Shown: positions 9,238 through 18,719 of the stretch, one piece after another | Numbering within the stretch: position 1 is the first letter of the stretch | Layout: each line of letters begins with the position of its first letter | DNA from: Candidatus Poribacteria bacterium | GTDB taxonomy: Bacteria; Poribacteria; WGA-4E; WGA-3G | Length of the DNA: 64,000 nucleotides | Reading direction: 5' to 3' | NCBI GenBank assembly: GCA_028821605.1 | Contig: JAPPFM010000053.1 | Coordinates: 183,527 to 247,526, forward strand | The notes under the pieces: model-generated | The model's database searches: none | What the model saw: only the letters and a program-made list of their open reading frames with translations | What the model was told of the DNA's origin: nothing | Translations under genes and position numbers: made by a program

Positions 9238-9283
9238 TAGGTGCGGTTTCTATGGGAAACTCCCAAGCAAAAACACCGCACGG
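9238..9283 (+). repeat. Dispersed intergenic repeat copy (GTGCGG/CCGCAC hairpin)
   Basis: GTGCGG at 9241-9246 pairs with CCGCAC at 9276-9281. Between them is the CCCAAGCAAAAACACC motif, which also occurs in the element at 4268-4406 and inverted at 47846-47897. It lies in the mutS2-dnaG gap. Confidence 0.5.
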
Positions 9284-9325
9284 GTCTTAGTTGAACGATC
9301 AGAAATACAAAGAGGCAGATTCATC

Positions 9326-11161
9326 ATGAACAACACCCGTAAAGGTTTTGTACCGCGCGAAACGATTGATGAAATTCGGAGTCGAAGTGATATCGTTGAA
9401 ATCGTCTCCGAATGTGGGGTCGCGCTGCGTCCCGCGGGTCGTGATTATAAAGGGCTGTGTCCGTTTCACGATGAGAAAACACCCTCCTTTACTGTCTCGG
9501 TGCAGAAACAGATTTTCTACTGTTTTGGATGTCAAACCGGTGGTAATGTTATCTCCTTTGTGCAAAAGCATGAAGGTAAGTCCTTCATTGAGACTGTGGA
9601 GTGGTTAGCGGATAGGCTGAATATTGACCTCCCGAATCAAAATGTTCGTGAGAGTGCTAACCGAAAACGGGTCACCTCTTTAGAAGACCTCAACCGTTTT
9701 GCTGTGGAATACTATCACCGCCAACTCCTCACGGAGCAGATCGGTGGGGCAGCGAGGCAGTATCTCAAGCACCGCGGGGTCCAATCGAAAACGCTCCGGT
9801 CGTTCCAACTCGGATACGCGAAGTCTGGACGGCGAGATTTTGTGAAAGTCGCGACAGACAACGGCTTTACTATTCAACAATTGGTTGATACCGGACTCAT
9901 TAAGGACGAAGATCGGGGTCCGCAGGACAGATTTTGGAACAGGATTCTTTTTCCAATTCAGAATGAACGCGGCGTACCGGTCGGCTTTGGTGGTCGCTCA
10001 CTTTCTGAAGAACATCAACCGAAGTACTTGAATTCTCCGGCAACGGTTCTCTACGATAAGAGCAATATCCTTTACAACCTTGACAAAGCGCGTCAGTCTA
10101 TCTACAAAAAGCAGCAGGTGCTTCTTGTTGAAGGCTATATGGATGTTCTGATGCTCTCTCAGTTTGGGATTGAGAATGTGGTGGCCTCCTCTGGTACCTC
10201 TTTGAGTGAAAATCATGCCGGTTTATTGAAACGCTTTGCCCCGGAAGTCGTCATTGTATACGATGGAGATGCCTCCGGTTTCCAAGCCGCGCAACGTGGA
10301 TTGGACCGATTGCTTGCTGAGGGGTTGCGGGTGCGCATCGCACTCCTCCCGACAGGGGAAGATCCTGATTCGTTTGCACGACAACACGGTGCTGATACGT
10401 TCACAGAACTCACGGACAAAGCCATAAATCTCATTGAATTTCAGATTCAAGCTGCTATTCAACAACAGGACATTCACCGAGTAGATGTGAAGACACGGGT
10501 GGTTAAAGAGTTGGCTCAGACGCTCTTGAGTGTCAGCAACCGGATGGAGCGGAACGAATACGTCAAATATGCTTCAAGAGAACTGCGTGTTGAGGAGAGT
10601 GTACTTTGGCGGGAGTTGCGAGACGCGGGTCTCAAGGAGGCTTCTACACCTCGTCAAATGAGGCAAGCCAAGAACGCCTCTGAAAAATTAACACCCCGTG
10701 CCCAAATCGAGCGTCAATTGATTGAAGCATTAATCCAAAGTCCGGCGTTAATTCCACATATCAAACCTCAGTTCGATTATCAAAGTTTCACGGAACCGAG
10801 GTTTGTTAGGATAGCACAATTGTTGTGGGAGGCTTGCAGGGATGATGAGAATGTGGATATCCAAACCCTAATTGATGAGTGCTCTGACGAACAACTAAGT
10901 GCTCTCATTTCAAGTATGCTTCTACGAAGAACACTCCCGCCGAATGTATTACAACTACAAGCGGAGGGGTGCCTTAAAAAACTAAAGCATTTTCTCTTGC
11001 AAGATCTTGAACAACGTGTCCGCTCGCACGCACTCGCCGAGGGAACAGATGAAATGGAGACCCTTGGAGAGTTGGTGCAACTTTCAAATCAAAGACGTGC
11101 TTTACGCGATCGTGATGTAGTAGATAGGCGCAGTGATGGTCCAAGTGAAGGAAGGAGTTGA
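9326..11161 (+). CDS. dnaG: DNA primase DnaG
   Basis: 611 aa. It makes the RNA primers for replication. The CHC2 zinc finger is at about residues 45-72 (CPFHDEK ... FYCFGC). The catalytic core contains Toprim motifs VEGYMDVLM (about 268) and [10 protein letters not shown] (about 310). The C-terminal third is the helicase-binding region. The start is ATG 9326, directly before [19 protein letters not shown]. The frame is open further upstream to 9209, but that part crosses a dispersed repeat (9238-9283) and has no DnaG similarity. The stop overlaps the ribosome-binding region of rpoD. Confidence 0.96.
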   Translation: MNNTRKGFVPRETIDEIRSRSDIVEIVSECGVALRPAGRDYKGLCPFHDEKTPSFTVSVQKQIFYCFGCQTGGNVISFVQKHEGKSFIETVEWLADRLNIDLPNQNVRESANRKRVTSLEDLNRFAVEYYHRQLLTEQIGGAARQYLKHRGVQSKTLRSFQLGYAKSGRRDFVKVATDNGFTIQQLVDTGLIKDEDRGPQDRFWNRILFPIQNERGVPVGFGGRSLSEEHQPKYLNSPATVLYDKSNILYNLDKARQSIYKKQQVLLVEGYMDVLMLSQFGIENVVASSGTSLSENHAGLLKRFAPEVVIVYDGDASGFQAAQRGLDRLLAEGLRVRIALLPTGEDPDSFARQHGADTFTELTDKAINLIEFQIQAAIQQQDIHRVDVKTRVVKELAQTLLSVSNRMERNEYVKYASRELRVEESVLWRELRDAGLKEASTPRQMRQAKNASEKLTPRAQIERQLIEALIQSPALIPHIKPQFDYQSFTEPRFVRIAQLLWEACRDDENVDIQTLIDECSDEQLSALISSMLLRRTLPPNVLQLQAEGCLKKLKHFLLQDLEQRVRSHALAEGTDEMETLGELVQLSNQRRALRDRDVVDRRSDGPSEGRS

Positions 11162-11163
11162 CA

Positions 11164-12702
11164 ATGAATTTCAAAGACTATCCCACTCTTGATTTTCTGG
11201 ATACCGAGGGCAATGAGGAACTCGGATATGACGATGAAATGTCGGAAATAGCCGCAGCTGGGACCAGTTACACCGATGATTCGGTGAAAGTGTATATGCG
11301 CGAGATGGGGAAATTCCAGTTGCTTGACAAGAAACGCGAGGTTGAACTTGCTAAACGGATTGAGGCAGGACACCGTGCAGCTCATGAAGCAACTTTCGGC
11401 ACAGCACTGGCTATTACTGAAATTCGGAAACTTCTCTATAAGATTGTCACAGCGAAGAAGCGTGCTTCTGATATTATTGATATGCCCGTTACCAGCACCT
11501 CGACCCAGCATAAGGAGCGGAAGTTACGCGAACAGGTCAAGAAGGCGTTAGGTGTACTTGAGACCCTGGAGATGGAACGTCTTACCTCTGACCCGCCTGG
11601 CTTTGATGAAAATGGAGCACAATCCTTAGAGAAGTCGAAAACCCGTACGAATCTCATTAAGACGCTTGAGGAACTGAAGATTGATCGGGAGGAGATTAGC
11701 AAAATTTCTGACCTCGTCAAACAAGCAGAGTATCAGATCAGCATGTGGGAAGATGAGATTCTTCACCTTCAGCAGGCACACGATATCCCTGATGAGTGGC
11801 TCCATGAGAGTAATGGGGCTGAACGGAAGTTTGAAACGGATGAGATGAAGGCTGCCTATATAGAGATTGTCCGGTTACAGCGCAATATCCGTCAGCACAT
11901 GATCGAAATCGGTCTTCCGCGTGAGCAACTCAGGTCGCTTACACAGCAGATTGACAAAGGCGAATCCGAGGCACAAGACGCAAAGATGGCAATCGTTGAG
12001 GCGAATCTCCGACTCGTCGTTAGCATTGCGAAAAGACATAGACACCGCGCATCGGGACTTGAATTCCTCGACTTAATTCAGGAAGGGAACATCGGCTTGA
12101 TGCGGGCAGTGGATAAATTCGATTATCAGCGTGGATATAAGTTTAGCACTTACGCAACGTGGTGGATCCGACAGGGTATCACACGCGCCATCGCCGATCA
12201 AGGGCGTACGATCCGCATCCCTGTCCACATGCACGAACGCATTAATAAGATCCGGCGTGTGCAGCGTTCCCTCTTACAGGAGTTAGGGAGTGAACCAACA
12301 GCCGAGCAGATCGCCGCGGATCTCAAGATTTCCACCAGCAAGGTCAATGAGGCTTTAGCCGTCGCGCCAGAGACTGCCTCCTTAGACACCCCGATCGGTG
12401 AAGAAGACGATAACCCTCTTGGTGCTTTCATTATGGATATTGACTCTCCCTCCCCTGTTCAAGAAGCAGAGTTGAATATCCTCAAGGAGCAGATTCAAGA
12501 AGTCCTCTCCGAGTTGAATGAGCGTGAAAGGAAAGTGATTTCGCTCCGTTTCGGGATTGAGGATGGGTATCCGAGGACGCTTGAAGAGGTCGGGAATATT
12601 TTTGATGTGACACGTGAACGGATCCGTCAAATTGAAGCGAAGGCACTTCGGAAGTTAAGACACCCCAGACGAAGCCGCAAACTCCGAGATTTTGTTAACT
12701 AA
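11164..12702 (+). CDS. rpoD: RNA polymerase primary sigma factor RpoD (sigma70)
   Basis: 512 aa. Region 1.2 is [14 protein letters not shown]. Regions 2.1-2.4 start near residue 276 ([55 protein letters not shown]). The region 4 helix-turn-helix is near residue 470 ([20 protein letters not shown]). An acidic non-conserved region separates 1.2 from 2. The start is ATG 11164, 6 nt after GGAAGGAG at 11150-11157. It directly follows dnaG with a 2-nt gap, as in the bacterial macromolecular-synthesis operon but without rpsU. The promoters listed in this window fit recognition by this factor. Confidence 0.96.
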   Translation: MNFKDYPTLDFLDTEGNEELGYDDEMSEIAAAGTSYTDDSVKVYMREMGKFQLLDKKREVELAKRIEAGHRAAHEATFGTALAITEIRKLLYKIVTAKKRASDIIDMPVTSTSTQHKERKLREQVKKALGVLETLEMERLTSDPPGFDENGAQSLEKSKTRTNLIKTLEELKIDREEISKISDLVKQAEYQISMWEDEILHLQQAHDIPDEWLHESNGAERKFETDEMKAAYIEIVRLQRNIRQHMIEIGLPREQLRSLTQQIDKGESEAQDAKMAIVEANLRLVVSIAKRHRHRASGLEFLDLIQEGNIGLMRAVDKFDYQRGYKFSTYATWWIRQGITRAIADQGRTIRIPVHMHERINKIRRVQRSLLQELGSEPTAEQIAADLKISTSKVNEALAVAPETASLDTPIGEEDDNPLGAFIMDIDSPSPVQEAELNILKEQIQEVLSELNERERKVISLRFGIEDGYPRTLEEVGNIFDVTRERIRQIEAKALRKLRHPRRSRKLRDFVN

Positions 12703-12948
12703 TTTGAGCAGTTCATTGTCCAATTATAGATAACTGAATTCTATCCATGCTGGTGTGTGCTGATAGGTGTGCTCGTCTGAATGCAGATCGCATTTGGGCG
12801 GGTACGCCGCGAATCGCGGATTACACAGATTTCGCGGATTATCGCCATTCTCTAAATTCGCCGCATTCCGTCCTCGTTGGTTGGTTTCGCCCTCCATTGA
12901 TTGCTAATGGTTTCCAGTCTTACTGACAACTGACAACTAATAAAAAAT
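12703..12948. other. Intergenic stretch with decayed repeats
   Basis: No gene seen. It contains a degenerate direct repeat (GCGGATTACACAGATT / CGCGGATTATCGCC) and, at 12913-12941, a 7-bp-period array (ACTGACA ACTGACA ACTAATA). No clear terminator follows rpoD. Confidence 0.5.
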
Positions 12949-12977
12949 TTGATTTTTAATGCGGAATATGATATAAT
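12949..12977 (+). promoter_or_regulatory. Promoter for the tRNA-Met/tRNA-Val pair
   Basis: TTGATT (12949-12954) and TATAAT (12972-12977) are separated by 17 bp. The -10 ends 25 bp before tRNA-Met. Confidence 0.7.
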
Positions 12978-13002
12978 TTTTTCACGAAAGTTGTTCTAAA
13001 AG

Positions 13003-13075
13003 GGGCCCATAGCTCAGTGGTCAGAGCCGCCGGCTCATAACCGGCTGGTCCTAGGTTCGAGTCCTAGTGGGCCCA
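13003..13075 (+). tRNA. tRNA-Met (CAT), elongator-like
   Basis: Acceptor GGGCCCA (13003-13009) pairs with TGGGCCC (13068-13074), with discriminator A. Anticodon stem GCCGG/CCGGC encloses loop CTCATAA (anticodon CAT). The T arm is CTAGGTTCGAGTCCTAG. Position 1 is paired to 72 and the GGG/CCC anticodon-stem signature is absent, so it is not an initiator. A lysidine-modified tRNA-Ile (CAU) cannot be excluded. Confidence 0.9.
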
Positions 13076-13086
13076 TATTTTTACGT

Positions 13087-13159
13087 GGGGCGTTAGCTCA
13101 GGGGTACGAGCGCTACCTTCACACGGTAGAAGTCACTGGTTCAAATCCAGTACGCCCCA
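13087..13159 (+). tRNA. tRNA-Val (CAC)
   Basis: Acceptor GGGGCGT (13087-13093) pairs with ACGCCCC (13152-13158). Anticodon stem CTACC/GGTAG encloses loop TTCACAC (anticodon CAC). The T arm is ACTGGTTCAAATCCAGT. It lies 11 bp after tRNA-Met and is probably cotranscribed. Confidence 0.93.
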
Positions 13160-13185
13160 TCGTTTTTGAGATCAAGGAGAGATAG

Positions 13186-14256
13186 ATGGCAAGTAGGGAT
13201 GCCCCACATTTTGTGCAGGCAGGTGTCAGAGCGATCGACTGCGACATCCATAACGAAGTTCCAACCTTACAGACGCTCTTCCCTTACCTGTCTGATTTCT
13301 GGACCGACTATTGTAGCACTTCTGGTTTTAGAGGTCCCGATGCAAACGATTATCCACGCGAGGCACCGCTAACATCGCATCCCGATGCCCCGTATCCATC
13401 CGAGATTGATCTTGAACATGTACGTGAACACCTGCTTAATGGTTGGAATCTCGAATACGGAATTCTCAATTGTGCCTATCGTGTGCAAAGCGTCCATAAT
13501 CCCGATCTCGCTGCGGCTATTGCAAAGGCAGTAAACGATTGGCAGATAGAACATTGGCTGGATCAGGAACCACGACTCCGGGCATCGCTCGTTATACCGA
13601 GTCAGATTCCCGACCTCGCTGCAAAGGAAATTGAGCGAGTTGGAGGGCATCCAGGGTTTGTCCAGGTGGTTCTCCCTGTCCGTTCACGTACCCCGTACGG
13701 CAATCGTATCTATTATCCGATTTATGAGGCAGCAGTCCGACATAATCTTGCCATTGGTATCCAGTACGGTGGGGCACCCGGTAGTCAGCCTTCAGCAACG
13801 GGTTGGCCGTCCACATTCTTAGAGGAATACAGTGGGATGACGCAGGTCTTCCAAGCACAGGTGATTAGTCTTGTTGCGGAAGGCGTTTTCGATCAGTTCC
13901 CGGACCTTCGCGTTGTTCTGATTGAAAGTGGTTTTACATGGCTCCCTGCTGTTATGTGGCGGATTGATAAAGAGTGGCGTGGACTCCGAAACAACACGCC
14001 GTGGGTGAAACGTCCGCCTTCTGAGTACATGCGGAAACACATCCGGTTTACTTTACAACCTATTGATTCACCACCGACACCAGAGCAGCTCCTTCAAATC
14101 ATTGGACAATTGGAATCAGATGAGATGCTGATGTTTTCAACGGATTACCCACACTGGCAGTTTAACACACCGAAAGAAGCGTTCCCTGAAGAATTACCCG
14201 GATCGCTTGTTCGTAAAATTTTGCACGAGAACGCACGCACCTTCTATCAACTTTAG
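13186..14256 (+). CDS. Amidohydrolase family protein (ACMSD/PF04909-like), copy 1
   Basis: 356 aa, a TIM-barrel metal-dependent hydrolase or decarboxylase of the amidohydrolase-2 family, which includes ACMSD and gamma-resorcylate decarboxylase. The N-terminal metal motif is AIDCDIHNEVP, with one His instead of the usual HxH. A conserved IESGFTWLP and a C-terminal FSTDYPHWQF motif are also present. AAGGAGA precedes ATG 13186. It starts 26 bp after tRNA-Val and is followed by a paralogue at 14296. The substrate is unknown; the Rieske and PhyH genes nearby suggest catabolism of a cyclic or aromatic compound, which is only an inference. Confidence 0.82.
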   Translation: MASRDAPHFVQAGVRAIDCDIHNEVPTLQTLFPYLSDFWTDYCSTSGFRGPDANDYPREAPLTSHPDAPYPSEIDLEHVREHLLNGWNLEYGILNCAYRVQSVHNPDLAAAIAKAVNDWQIEHWLDQEPRLRASLVIPSQIPDLAAKEIERVGGHPGFVQVVLPVRSRTPYGNRIYYPIYEAAVRHNLAIGIQYGGAPGSQPSATGWPSTFLEEYSGMTQVFQAQVISLVAEGVFDQFPDLRVVLIESGFTWLPAVMWRIDKEWRGLRNNTPWVKRPPSEYMRKHIRFTLQPIDSPPTPEQLLQIIGQLESDEMLMFSTDYPHWQFNTPKEAFPEELPGSLVRKILHENARTFYQL

Positions 14257-14295
14257 GTAATTTCCACTTTTTTAAGTCTTTTGGAGATAAACGCA

Positions 14296-15372
14296 ATGGA
14301 AAACATAACGACGAAACGTTCCAAATTCCCTGTTATTGATTGCGACATCCACAACTCTGTTCCACCAGGAGGTCTATCTCCTTATCTGTCCGAGCGGTGG
14401 CAGGAGCACTACAAGACTTTCGGGCTCCGTGGGCGCATCGGCGGCTATTATCCACGGGCACTCCTCAATGCCGCACGGCGTGATGCATGGCCCCCTTCAG
14501 GACTCTCTCCCGGTGCCGATTTAGCGTTCATGCAGGAACAGCTTCTCGATGCATTCGACATTGAGTACGGCGTGCTTACTCCCCTCATGCCTGTCGGTGA
14601 GCAGCTAAATATCGAATTTGGTGCTGCACTCGCAAGTGCAGTGAACGATTGGCAAGTTGCAGATTGGGTAGAAGCTGACTCGCGCCTCCGTGCCTCTATT
14701 GTCCCGCCTTATGAGGATGGTGATCTTGCTGCTGAGGAGGTTCATCGCTGCGGTCCCAATCCAGCGTTTGTTCAGATTTTGCTCCTCGCACGAACGAGAG
14801 ATCCGCTTGGAAACCGAAGGTACTGGAAAATGTACGAAGCCGCCTGTGAGTATGACTTACCTATCGCTATCCATTTCGGAGGCAATCAGGGTCCGATTAC
14901 AGGTGCGGGGTGGCCCTCCTATTACATTGAAGACCATGGCGGTATGCCACAAGCCTTCCACACTCAGGTCACCAGTTACGTCTGTGAAGGCGTATTTGAA
15001 CGTTTTCCAACGCTCAAAATTGTTTTGATTGAAGGTGGATTCGCATGGCTCCCACCGCTCATTTGGCGACTCGATGCGACATGGGAGAAGTTACGTATGG
15101 AGGTGCCTGACCTTAAACGGAAACCTTCAGAATACATCCGGGACCATTTCTGGCTCAGCACGCAACCCATGGAGGAGCCGCCGAAACGCGAGTATTTCGA
15201 GCAGCTGCTTGAGCAGATGGATATGAACGACAAGCTTATGTTTGCCACAGATTATCCACATTGGGATTTCGATGCTCCAGATCGTGCTTTGCCCAGTTTC
15301 CTAAAACCGGAACTGCGTCGCAAAATCTTATCGGAGAACGCCCGCGAACTTTACGCATTTGATAAACTATAG
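14296..15372 (+). CDS. Amidohydrolase family protein (ACMSD/PF04909-like), copy 2
   Basis: 358 aa and clearly paralogous to the preceding gene: VIDCDIHNSVP at the N-terminus, a central FGGNQGPITGAGWPS where copy 1 has QYGGAPGSQPSATGWPS, IEGGFAWLP, and FATDYPHWDF near the end. The same DxH-for-HxH change is present. ATG 14296 is preceded by GGAG with 9-nt spacing; an earlier TTG at 14281 includes that GGAG and is less likely. The gap to copy 1 is about 40 bp, so the two are probably cotranscribed and may form a hetero-oligomer or act on related substrates. Confidence 0.82.
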   Translation: MENITTKRSKFPVIDCDIHNSVPPGGLSPYLSERWQEHYKTFGLRGRIGGYYPRALLNAARRDAWPPSGLSPGADLAFMQEQLLDAFDIEYGVLTPLMPVGEQLNIEFGAALASAVNDWQVADWVEADSRLRASIVPPYEDGDLAAEEVHRCGPNPAFVQILLLARTRDPLGNRRYWKMYEAACEYDLPIAIHFGGNQGPITGAGWPSYYIEDHGGMPQAFHTQVTSYVCEGVFERFPTLKIVLIEGGFAWLPPLIWRLDATWEKLRMEVPDLKRKPSEYIRDHFWLSTQPMEEPPKREYFEQLLEQMDMNDKLMFATDYPHWDFDAPDRALPSFLKPELRRKILSENARELYAFDKL

Positions 15373-15397
15373 TGGCGATTCCCCTTTAAAATTGGTA

Positions 15398-15419
15398 GGC
15401 GAGGTTTCCGAACCTCGCC
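15398..15419. repeat. GGCGAGGTT hairpin repeat
   Basis: GGCGAGGTT (15398-15406) and AACCTCGCC (15411-15419) form a perfect 9-bp stem with a 4-nt loop. The same stem recurs at 52086-52106, and a GCG variant at 26080-26101. Confidence 0.75.
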
Positions 15420-15469
15420 GATTTACACAGAGAAAACGATAATTTCAATAATCGAGATTCTGCAACTGT

Positions 15470-15502
15470 ACTAACAGCCGACGGCTGACAGCCGATGGCT
15501 AA
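15470..15502. repeat. 7-bp-period tandem array overlapping the Rieske gene start region
   Basis: Units CTAACAG, CCGACGG, CTGACAG, CCGATGG and CTAATTA follow one another with a 7-bp period. The array supplies an apparent upstream ATG at 15495. Confidence 0.55.
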
Positions 15503-15509
15503 TTACCAC

Positions 15510-15947
15510 ATGCCTAAATATGTAGTAGCAACCCCAGATGAAATTCCCGCTGGCGAAAGCAAAATCGTTGACATCGGCGGACGTTCTATCGGCATCTTTA
15601 ATATAGATGGCGAATTTTTCGCCATCCGTAACAGTTGTCCGCACCAAGGCGGACCTTTGTGCAAAGGTCTGGTCACCGGTTTTTTAGAGTCTTCTGCTCC
15701 GGGCAACTATCACTATACTCGTAAAGGTGAGATTCTCCGGTGCCCATGGCACAGTTGGGAATTCGACATTAAAACTGGGCAATCGTGGTGGAATCCTGCA
15801 CAACGGCGTGTTAGAAAATACGAAGTCCAAGTTGAAAGTGGCGAGGACATCGAGGCATCCAATTCTGAACGCGAGAAGGGACCTTATGTCGCAGATACGT
15901 TTCCGGTCACCGTTGAACAGAAGTACGTCGTCGTTGAAATCGACTAA
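15510..15947 (+). CDS. Rieske [2Fe-2S] ferredoxin-like protein
   Basis: 145 aa. A Rieske cluster domain is shown by CPHQGGPLC and CPWHSWEFD, the CxH ... CxxH ligands of the [2Fe-2S] centre. It would pass electrons to an oxygenase or act as a small subunit; no alpha-subunit oxygenase is adjacent, though PhyH oxygenases are. MPKYVVATPDEIP at ATG 15510 aligns with the usual beginning of such proteins. The ATG at 15495 arises inside the repeat array at 15470-15502. No strong Shine-Dalgarno site is visible. Its stop overlaps the stop of the convergent PhyH gene by 4 nt. Confidence 0.85.
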   Translation: MPKYVVATPDEIPAGESKIVDIGGRSIGIFNIDGEFFAIRNSCPHQGGPLCKGLVTGFLESSAPGNYHYTRKGEILRCPWHSWEFDIKTGQSWWNPAQRRVRKYEVQVESGEDIEASNSEREKGPYVADTFPVTVEQKYVVVEID

Positions 15948-16750
15948 TCTTCCTCTTCTGCTAACCCGTCTATTATTTTTTCCTGATCGCCCGGAGAGTA
16001 GAAATACGACCCCGGTTTCCAGTCACCAATATCTCCAATTAACCGACGTTGGCGCGGTGTGCATCGCTCCATAAGCTCAGGTGTCGCCTTTTCGTAGTCG
16101 AAGGGGCGGAAGCACTGGTGGCTGTAGCAATAGATCAAGGTCTTTCGAGGCTGTTCTGACCGGTTTGCGACAACACCGTGCCATAACGCGTGTGGAAATA
16201 CAGCAGCATCTCCTGCCTTCACACACAACTGGACGGCTCCAGGGATATAGGGACCGTCCTTGACTCCTGTTTCTGGAAAAGTACGGTTATGGCTTCCGGG
16301 CACGACGGTGAAGTTCCCACTGTCTGGACGCTCAAGATCCGTCAAAAAGTAATGGATTTTGACTTGTAGCGGTGAACTTGATCTACTGACCCGAATCGTT
16401 CGCATCGCCTGCCCACCGTCCGTATGCAAATAACCCTGATCTTTCGGATTCGGGGGACGAACAATAACCTCAGACATACTCAATTGGATGAAGTCTCCTA
16501 TCAACTCACGCACAATCGGAAACGTCACCGGGTGATCCATCAGGTCAACGAAAATGTTATTATCTTCCATCACATTCCGCTTGTCGAAAACAGAGTCGGC
16601 AGTGACATTCTCACCTTTCCGAAATTCTGCATCCATTTCATCTACTGTCGCTCTCAAGGCTTGCACTTCTTCAGACGAGAGTACTTCTTTCAAAACGAGG
16701 TAACCCTCTGTCTTCCACTGCTTACGCTGATCCTTCGTCAAAATTCCCAT
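15944..16750 (-). CDS. PhyH family Fe(II)/2-oxoglutarate dioxygenase
   Basis: 268 aa of the phytanoyl-CoA dioxygenase family, non-haem iron oxygenases that use 2-oxoglutarate. The facial triad is visible: His109 and Asp111 (YLHTDGG) and distal His191 (ALWHGVV). Arg202 (PRKTLIYCY) probably binds the 2-oxoglutarate carboxylate. Length is typical. It is convergent with the Rieske gene and divergent from the PhyH-HEAT gene at 17032. The 281-bp region between the two PhyH genes holds an inverted repeat that may be a shared operator. The substrate is unknown. Confidence 0.88.
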   Translation of the reverse strand: MGILTKDQRKQWKTEGYLVLKEVLSSEEVQALRATVDEMDAEFRKGENVTADSVFDKRNVMEDNNIFVDLMDHPVTFPIVRELIGDFIQLSMSEVIVRPPNPKDQGYLHTDGGQAMRTIRVSRSSSPLQVKIHYFLTDLERPDSGNFTVVPGSHNRTFPETGVKDGPYIPGAVQLCVKAGDAAVFPHALWHGVVANRSEQPRKTLIYCYSHQCFRPFDYEKATPELMERCTPRQRRLIGDIGDWKPGSYFYSPGDQEKIIDGLAEEED

Positions 16751-16781
16751 CTATGTATAGCCTCCGTCATCCAGTTTTACG

Positions 16782-16823
16782 ACTGTTAACTGACAACTGA
16801 TAACCGATAACTGAAAACTAAGT
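16782..16823. repeat. 7-bp-period tandem array
   Basis: Units ACTGACA, ACTGATA, ACCGATA, ACTGAAA and ACTAAGT in succession. A further partial array lies at 16985-17012. Confidence 0.65.
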
Positions 16824-16831
16824 AATAAAAT

Positions 16832-16936
16832 AGATGACAAATAAATTTGTGTCAAGGAAAATAACCAAACCGCTGTACCCTAAAATCGGCAAAAAAATTA
16901 CTTAAGACAGATGACAAATAAATTCGTCTTAAGTAA
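16832..16936. promoter_or_regulatory. Candidate operator between divergent PhyH genes
   Basis: TTACTTAAGAC (16898-16908) and GTCTTAAGTAA (16926-16936) are a perfect 11-bp inverted repeat with a 17-bp spacer. The spacer and right arm (from AGATGACAAATAAATT, 16909) are a direct repeat of 16832-16856. Duplicated, symmetric AT-rich sites between divergent genes are typical of regulator binding or of a small mobile repeat. Confidence 0.45.
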
Positions 16937-17031
16937 AATAGATAAGAGCGTTTGGATTTCTGGTAGGAGGGAACTCCGATTCCCGACAACTGACGACCGA
17001 TAACTGATAACCCTTACAGGGAGACTTGACC

Positions 17032-18540
17032 ATGCAAACGAATTCACATCTGAAGGAAAGCCACAAACTGACCGACGCGCAGATGCGTGATTTTATTGTG
17101 AATGGACATCTCACGGTAAAAGCCGATCTGCCGCGCAGTTTTCATGAGACTATCTATCGCAAAACGCAGGAATATACGGCAAAAGAGGGGAATTTAGGCA
17201 ACAACATATTGCCGCGTGTTCCCGAATTACAAGCCGTTTTCGAGGATCCTGCCGTTCGTGGGGCGTTTACAAGTATTTTGGGCGAAAATTACGCAATGCA
17301 TTCCCATCGACACCCACATCGTAACAATCCGCATAGCGATGGACAGGGATTCCATAAGGATAGTTACTGGGGCTATCAGAAAGTTCGTCACCACTGTCCA
17401 CGCTGGGCGATGGCGTTCTACTATCCGCAGGACTCACCGCTTGAAATTGGACCCTCGGCGGTCTTACCCGGAACGCAATACTATGACACGCGTATCGCTA
17501 AGGATAACGATGGTGAATTGGCACTCAGTGGCGAAGCAGGCACCCTAACGATTATCCATTTCGACCTCTGGCATCGGGCAATGGCAAACCTGACCGACAA
17601 AGTTCGCTACATGATGAAGTTTCAGTTCATTCGGATGGACGCACCACAAGCACCGGAGTGGAACGTAACAGATCCGCACTGGAAACTAAAAGATAGCGAT
17701 CGGGCAACCCCCAGGCATCAGGGAACATGGCAACACGTCTGGAATTGGATGGCAGGGGAATCCAACGGACAGACAACACAGACTGCTAATGGAAATCTGA
17801 CAAAGCACATCACAGCATTGGGCGATGATGACGGGACTGTTCGTTCCCGCGCCGCTGACGACTTGGGTATGTTTGGTGAATCTGGCGCAGAAGCAATTCC
17901 ACACATCATCCAAGGTTTGTGTGATGTTTACGAACCTGTTCGCCTGAACGCCGCTTATACACTCGGGGCGATCGGTGCACCCGCTGTTTCTCAATTGATT
18001 GAGACCCTCGGTGTTGAAGATCCGATCATGCGACGAATGGCAGCTTATGCATTAGCAGCGGTTGGTGCTTCTGCTGTTCCTGCATTGAGTGAAGCGTTAC
18101 AACACACCGAAGAGACGGTTCGCATTGAAGCCGCTTACGCTTTAGCACAAATAGGTAGTCCGGCGGAGTCCGCTATCCCAGCGTTGATGGAACGGACGAA
18201 AGACGAATGTGTTGAGGTTCGTCGTTATATCGCTGAAGCCTTGGGAGGACTGGGGGCAACTGCCGCGCCTGCTGTGCCTGTCCTGACCGATATGTTAGCG
18301 AGCGATGAGGACGGGCAAGCACGGTTTGAAGCCGCGTTGGCATTGGCACAGATTGGGCCCGCATCAAGCGATGCTATTCCAGTATTAGCGAAGGCATTCA
18401 GTGATGAAAACCGGTATGTCCGAGACAACGCCGTCTTGGCACTGAAACGAATTGACACGCCAGAAGCAGAATCGGCGTTGTTTGATTACTTACTGATGGC
18501 GCGGTGGTGTCCGATTACAAACCGTGAAAGCACATTCTAA
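17032..18540 (+). CDS. PhyH dioxygenase fused to a HEAT-repeat domain
   Basis: 502 aa. Residues 1-240 are a PhyH-type Fe(II)/2-oxoglutarate oxygenase with His108 and Asp110 (GFHKDSYWG), distal His181 (DLWHRAMAN) and Arg192. From about residue 255 to the end there are seven HEAT/PBS-lyase-like repeats, for example VRLNAAYTLGAIGAPAV, VRIEAAYALAQIGSPA and VRRYIAEALGGLGATA. HEAT solenoids usually bind proteins. ATG 17032 is preceded by AGGGAG at 17018-17023; an in-frame TTG two codons earlier is too close. The fusion suggests a carrier-bound or protein substrate, but that is an inference. Confidence 0.85.
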   Translation: MQTNSHLKESHKLTDAQMRDFIVNGHLTVKADLPRSFHETIYRKTQEYTAKEGNLGNNILPRVPELQAVFEDPAVRGAFTSILGENYAMHSHRHPHRNNPHSDGQGFHKDSYWGYQKVRHHCPRWAMAFYYPQDSPLEIGPSAVLPGTQYYDTRIAKDNDGELALSGEAGTLTIIHFDLWHRAMANLTDKVRYMMKFQFIRMDAPQAPEWNVTDPHWKLKDSDRATPRHQGTWQHVWNWMAGESNGQTTQTANGNLTKHITALGDDDGTVRSRAADDLGMFGESGAEAIPHIIQGLCDVYEPVRLNAAYTLGAIGAPAVSQLIETLGVEDPIMRRMAAYALAAVGASAVPALSEALQHTEETVRIEAAYALAQIGSPAESAIPALMERTKDECVEVRRYIAEALGGLGATAAPAVPVLTDMLASDEDGQARFEAALALAQIGPASSDAIPVLAKAFSDENRYVRDNAVLALKRIDTPEAESALFDYLLMARWCPITNRESTF

Positions 18541-18719
18541 TCTCACCAAGTCCAACCACGGTAGGTGCGGTTTCAGGGTTTAAATTGATAATATGGACTG
18601 GTAATTGTCTGAACTGTGATTTCTGTGATTATCTGATTTTCTGTGATTGGCGGTAGATTTTCAATCATAGTTAATCCCTAAATCACAATAATCATAGTTC
18701 TGACGGGGAGTGTGCTACC
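18541..18719. other. Intergenic stretch with TTTCTGTGATT repeats
   Basis: No gene seen. A degenerate direct repeat (CTGTGATT three times with ATCTGATT) lies at about 18617-18650, and a half copy of the GTGCGGTTT repeat at about 18560. GGGGAG before 18720 is the ribosome-binding site of the next gene. Confidence 0.4.

Noticed and set aside
9209..9325. Upstream extension of DnaG
   Set aside because: It crosses a dispersed repeat and lacks similarity to primase; ATG 9326 starts directly before the conserved N-terminus.
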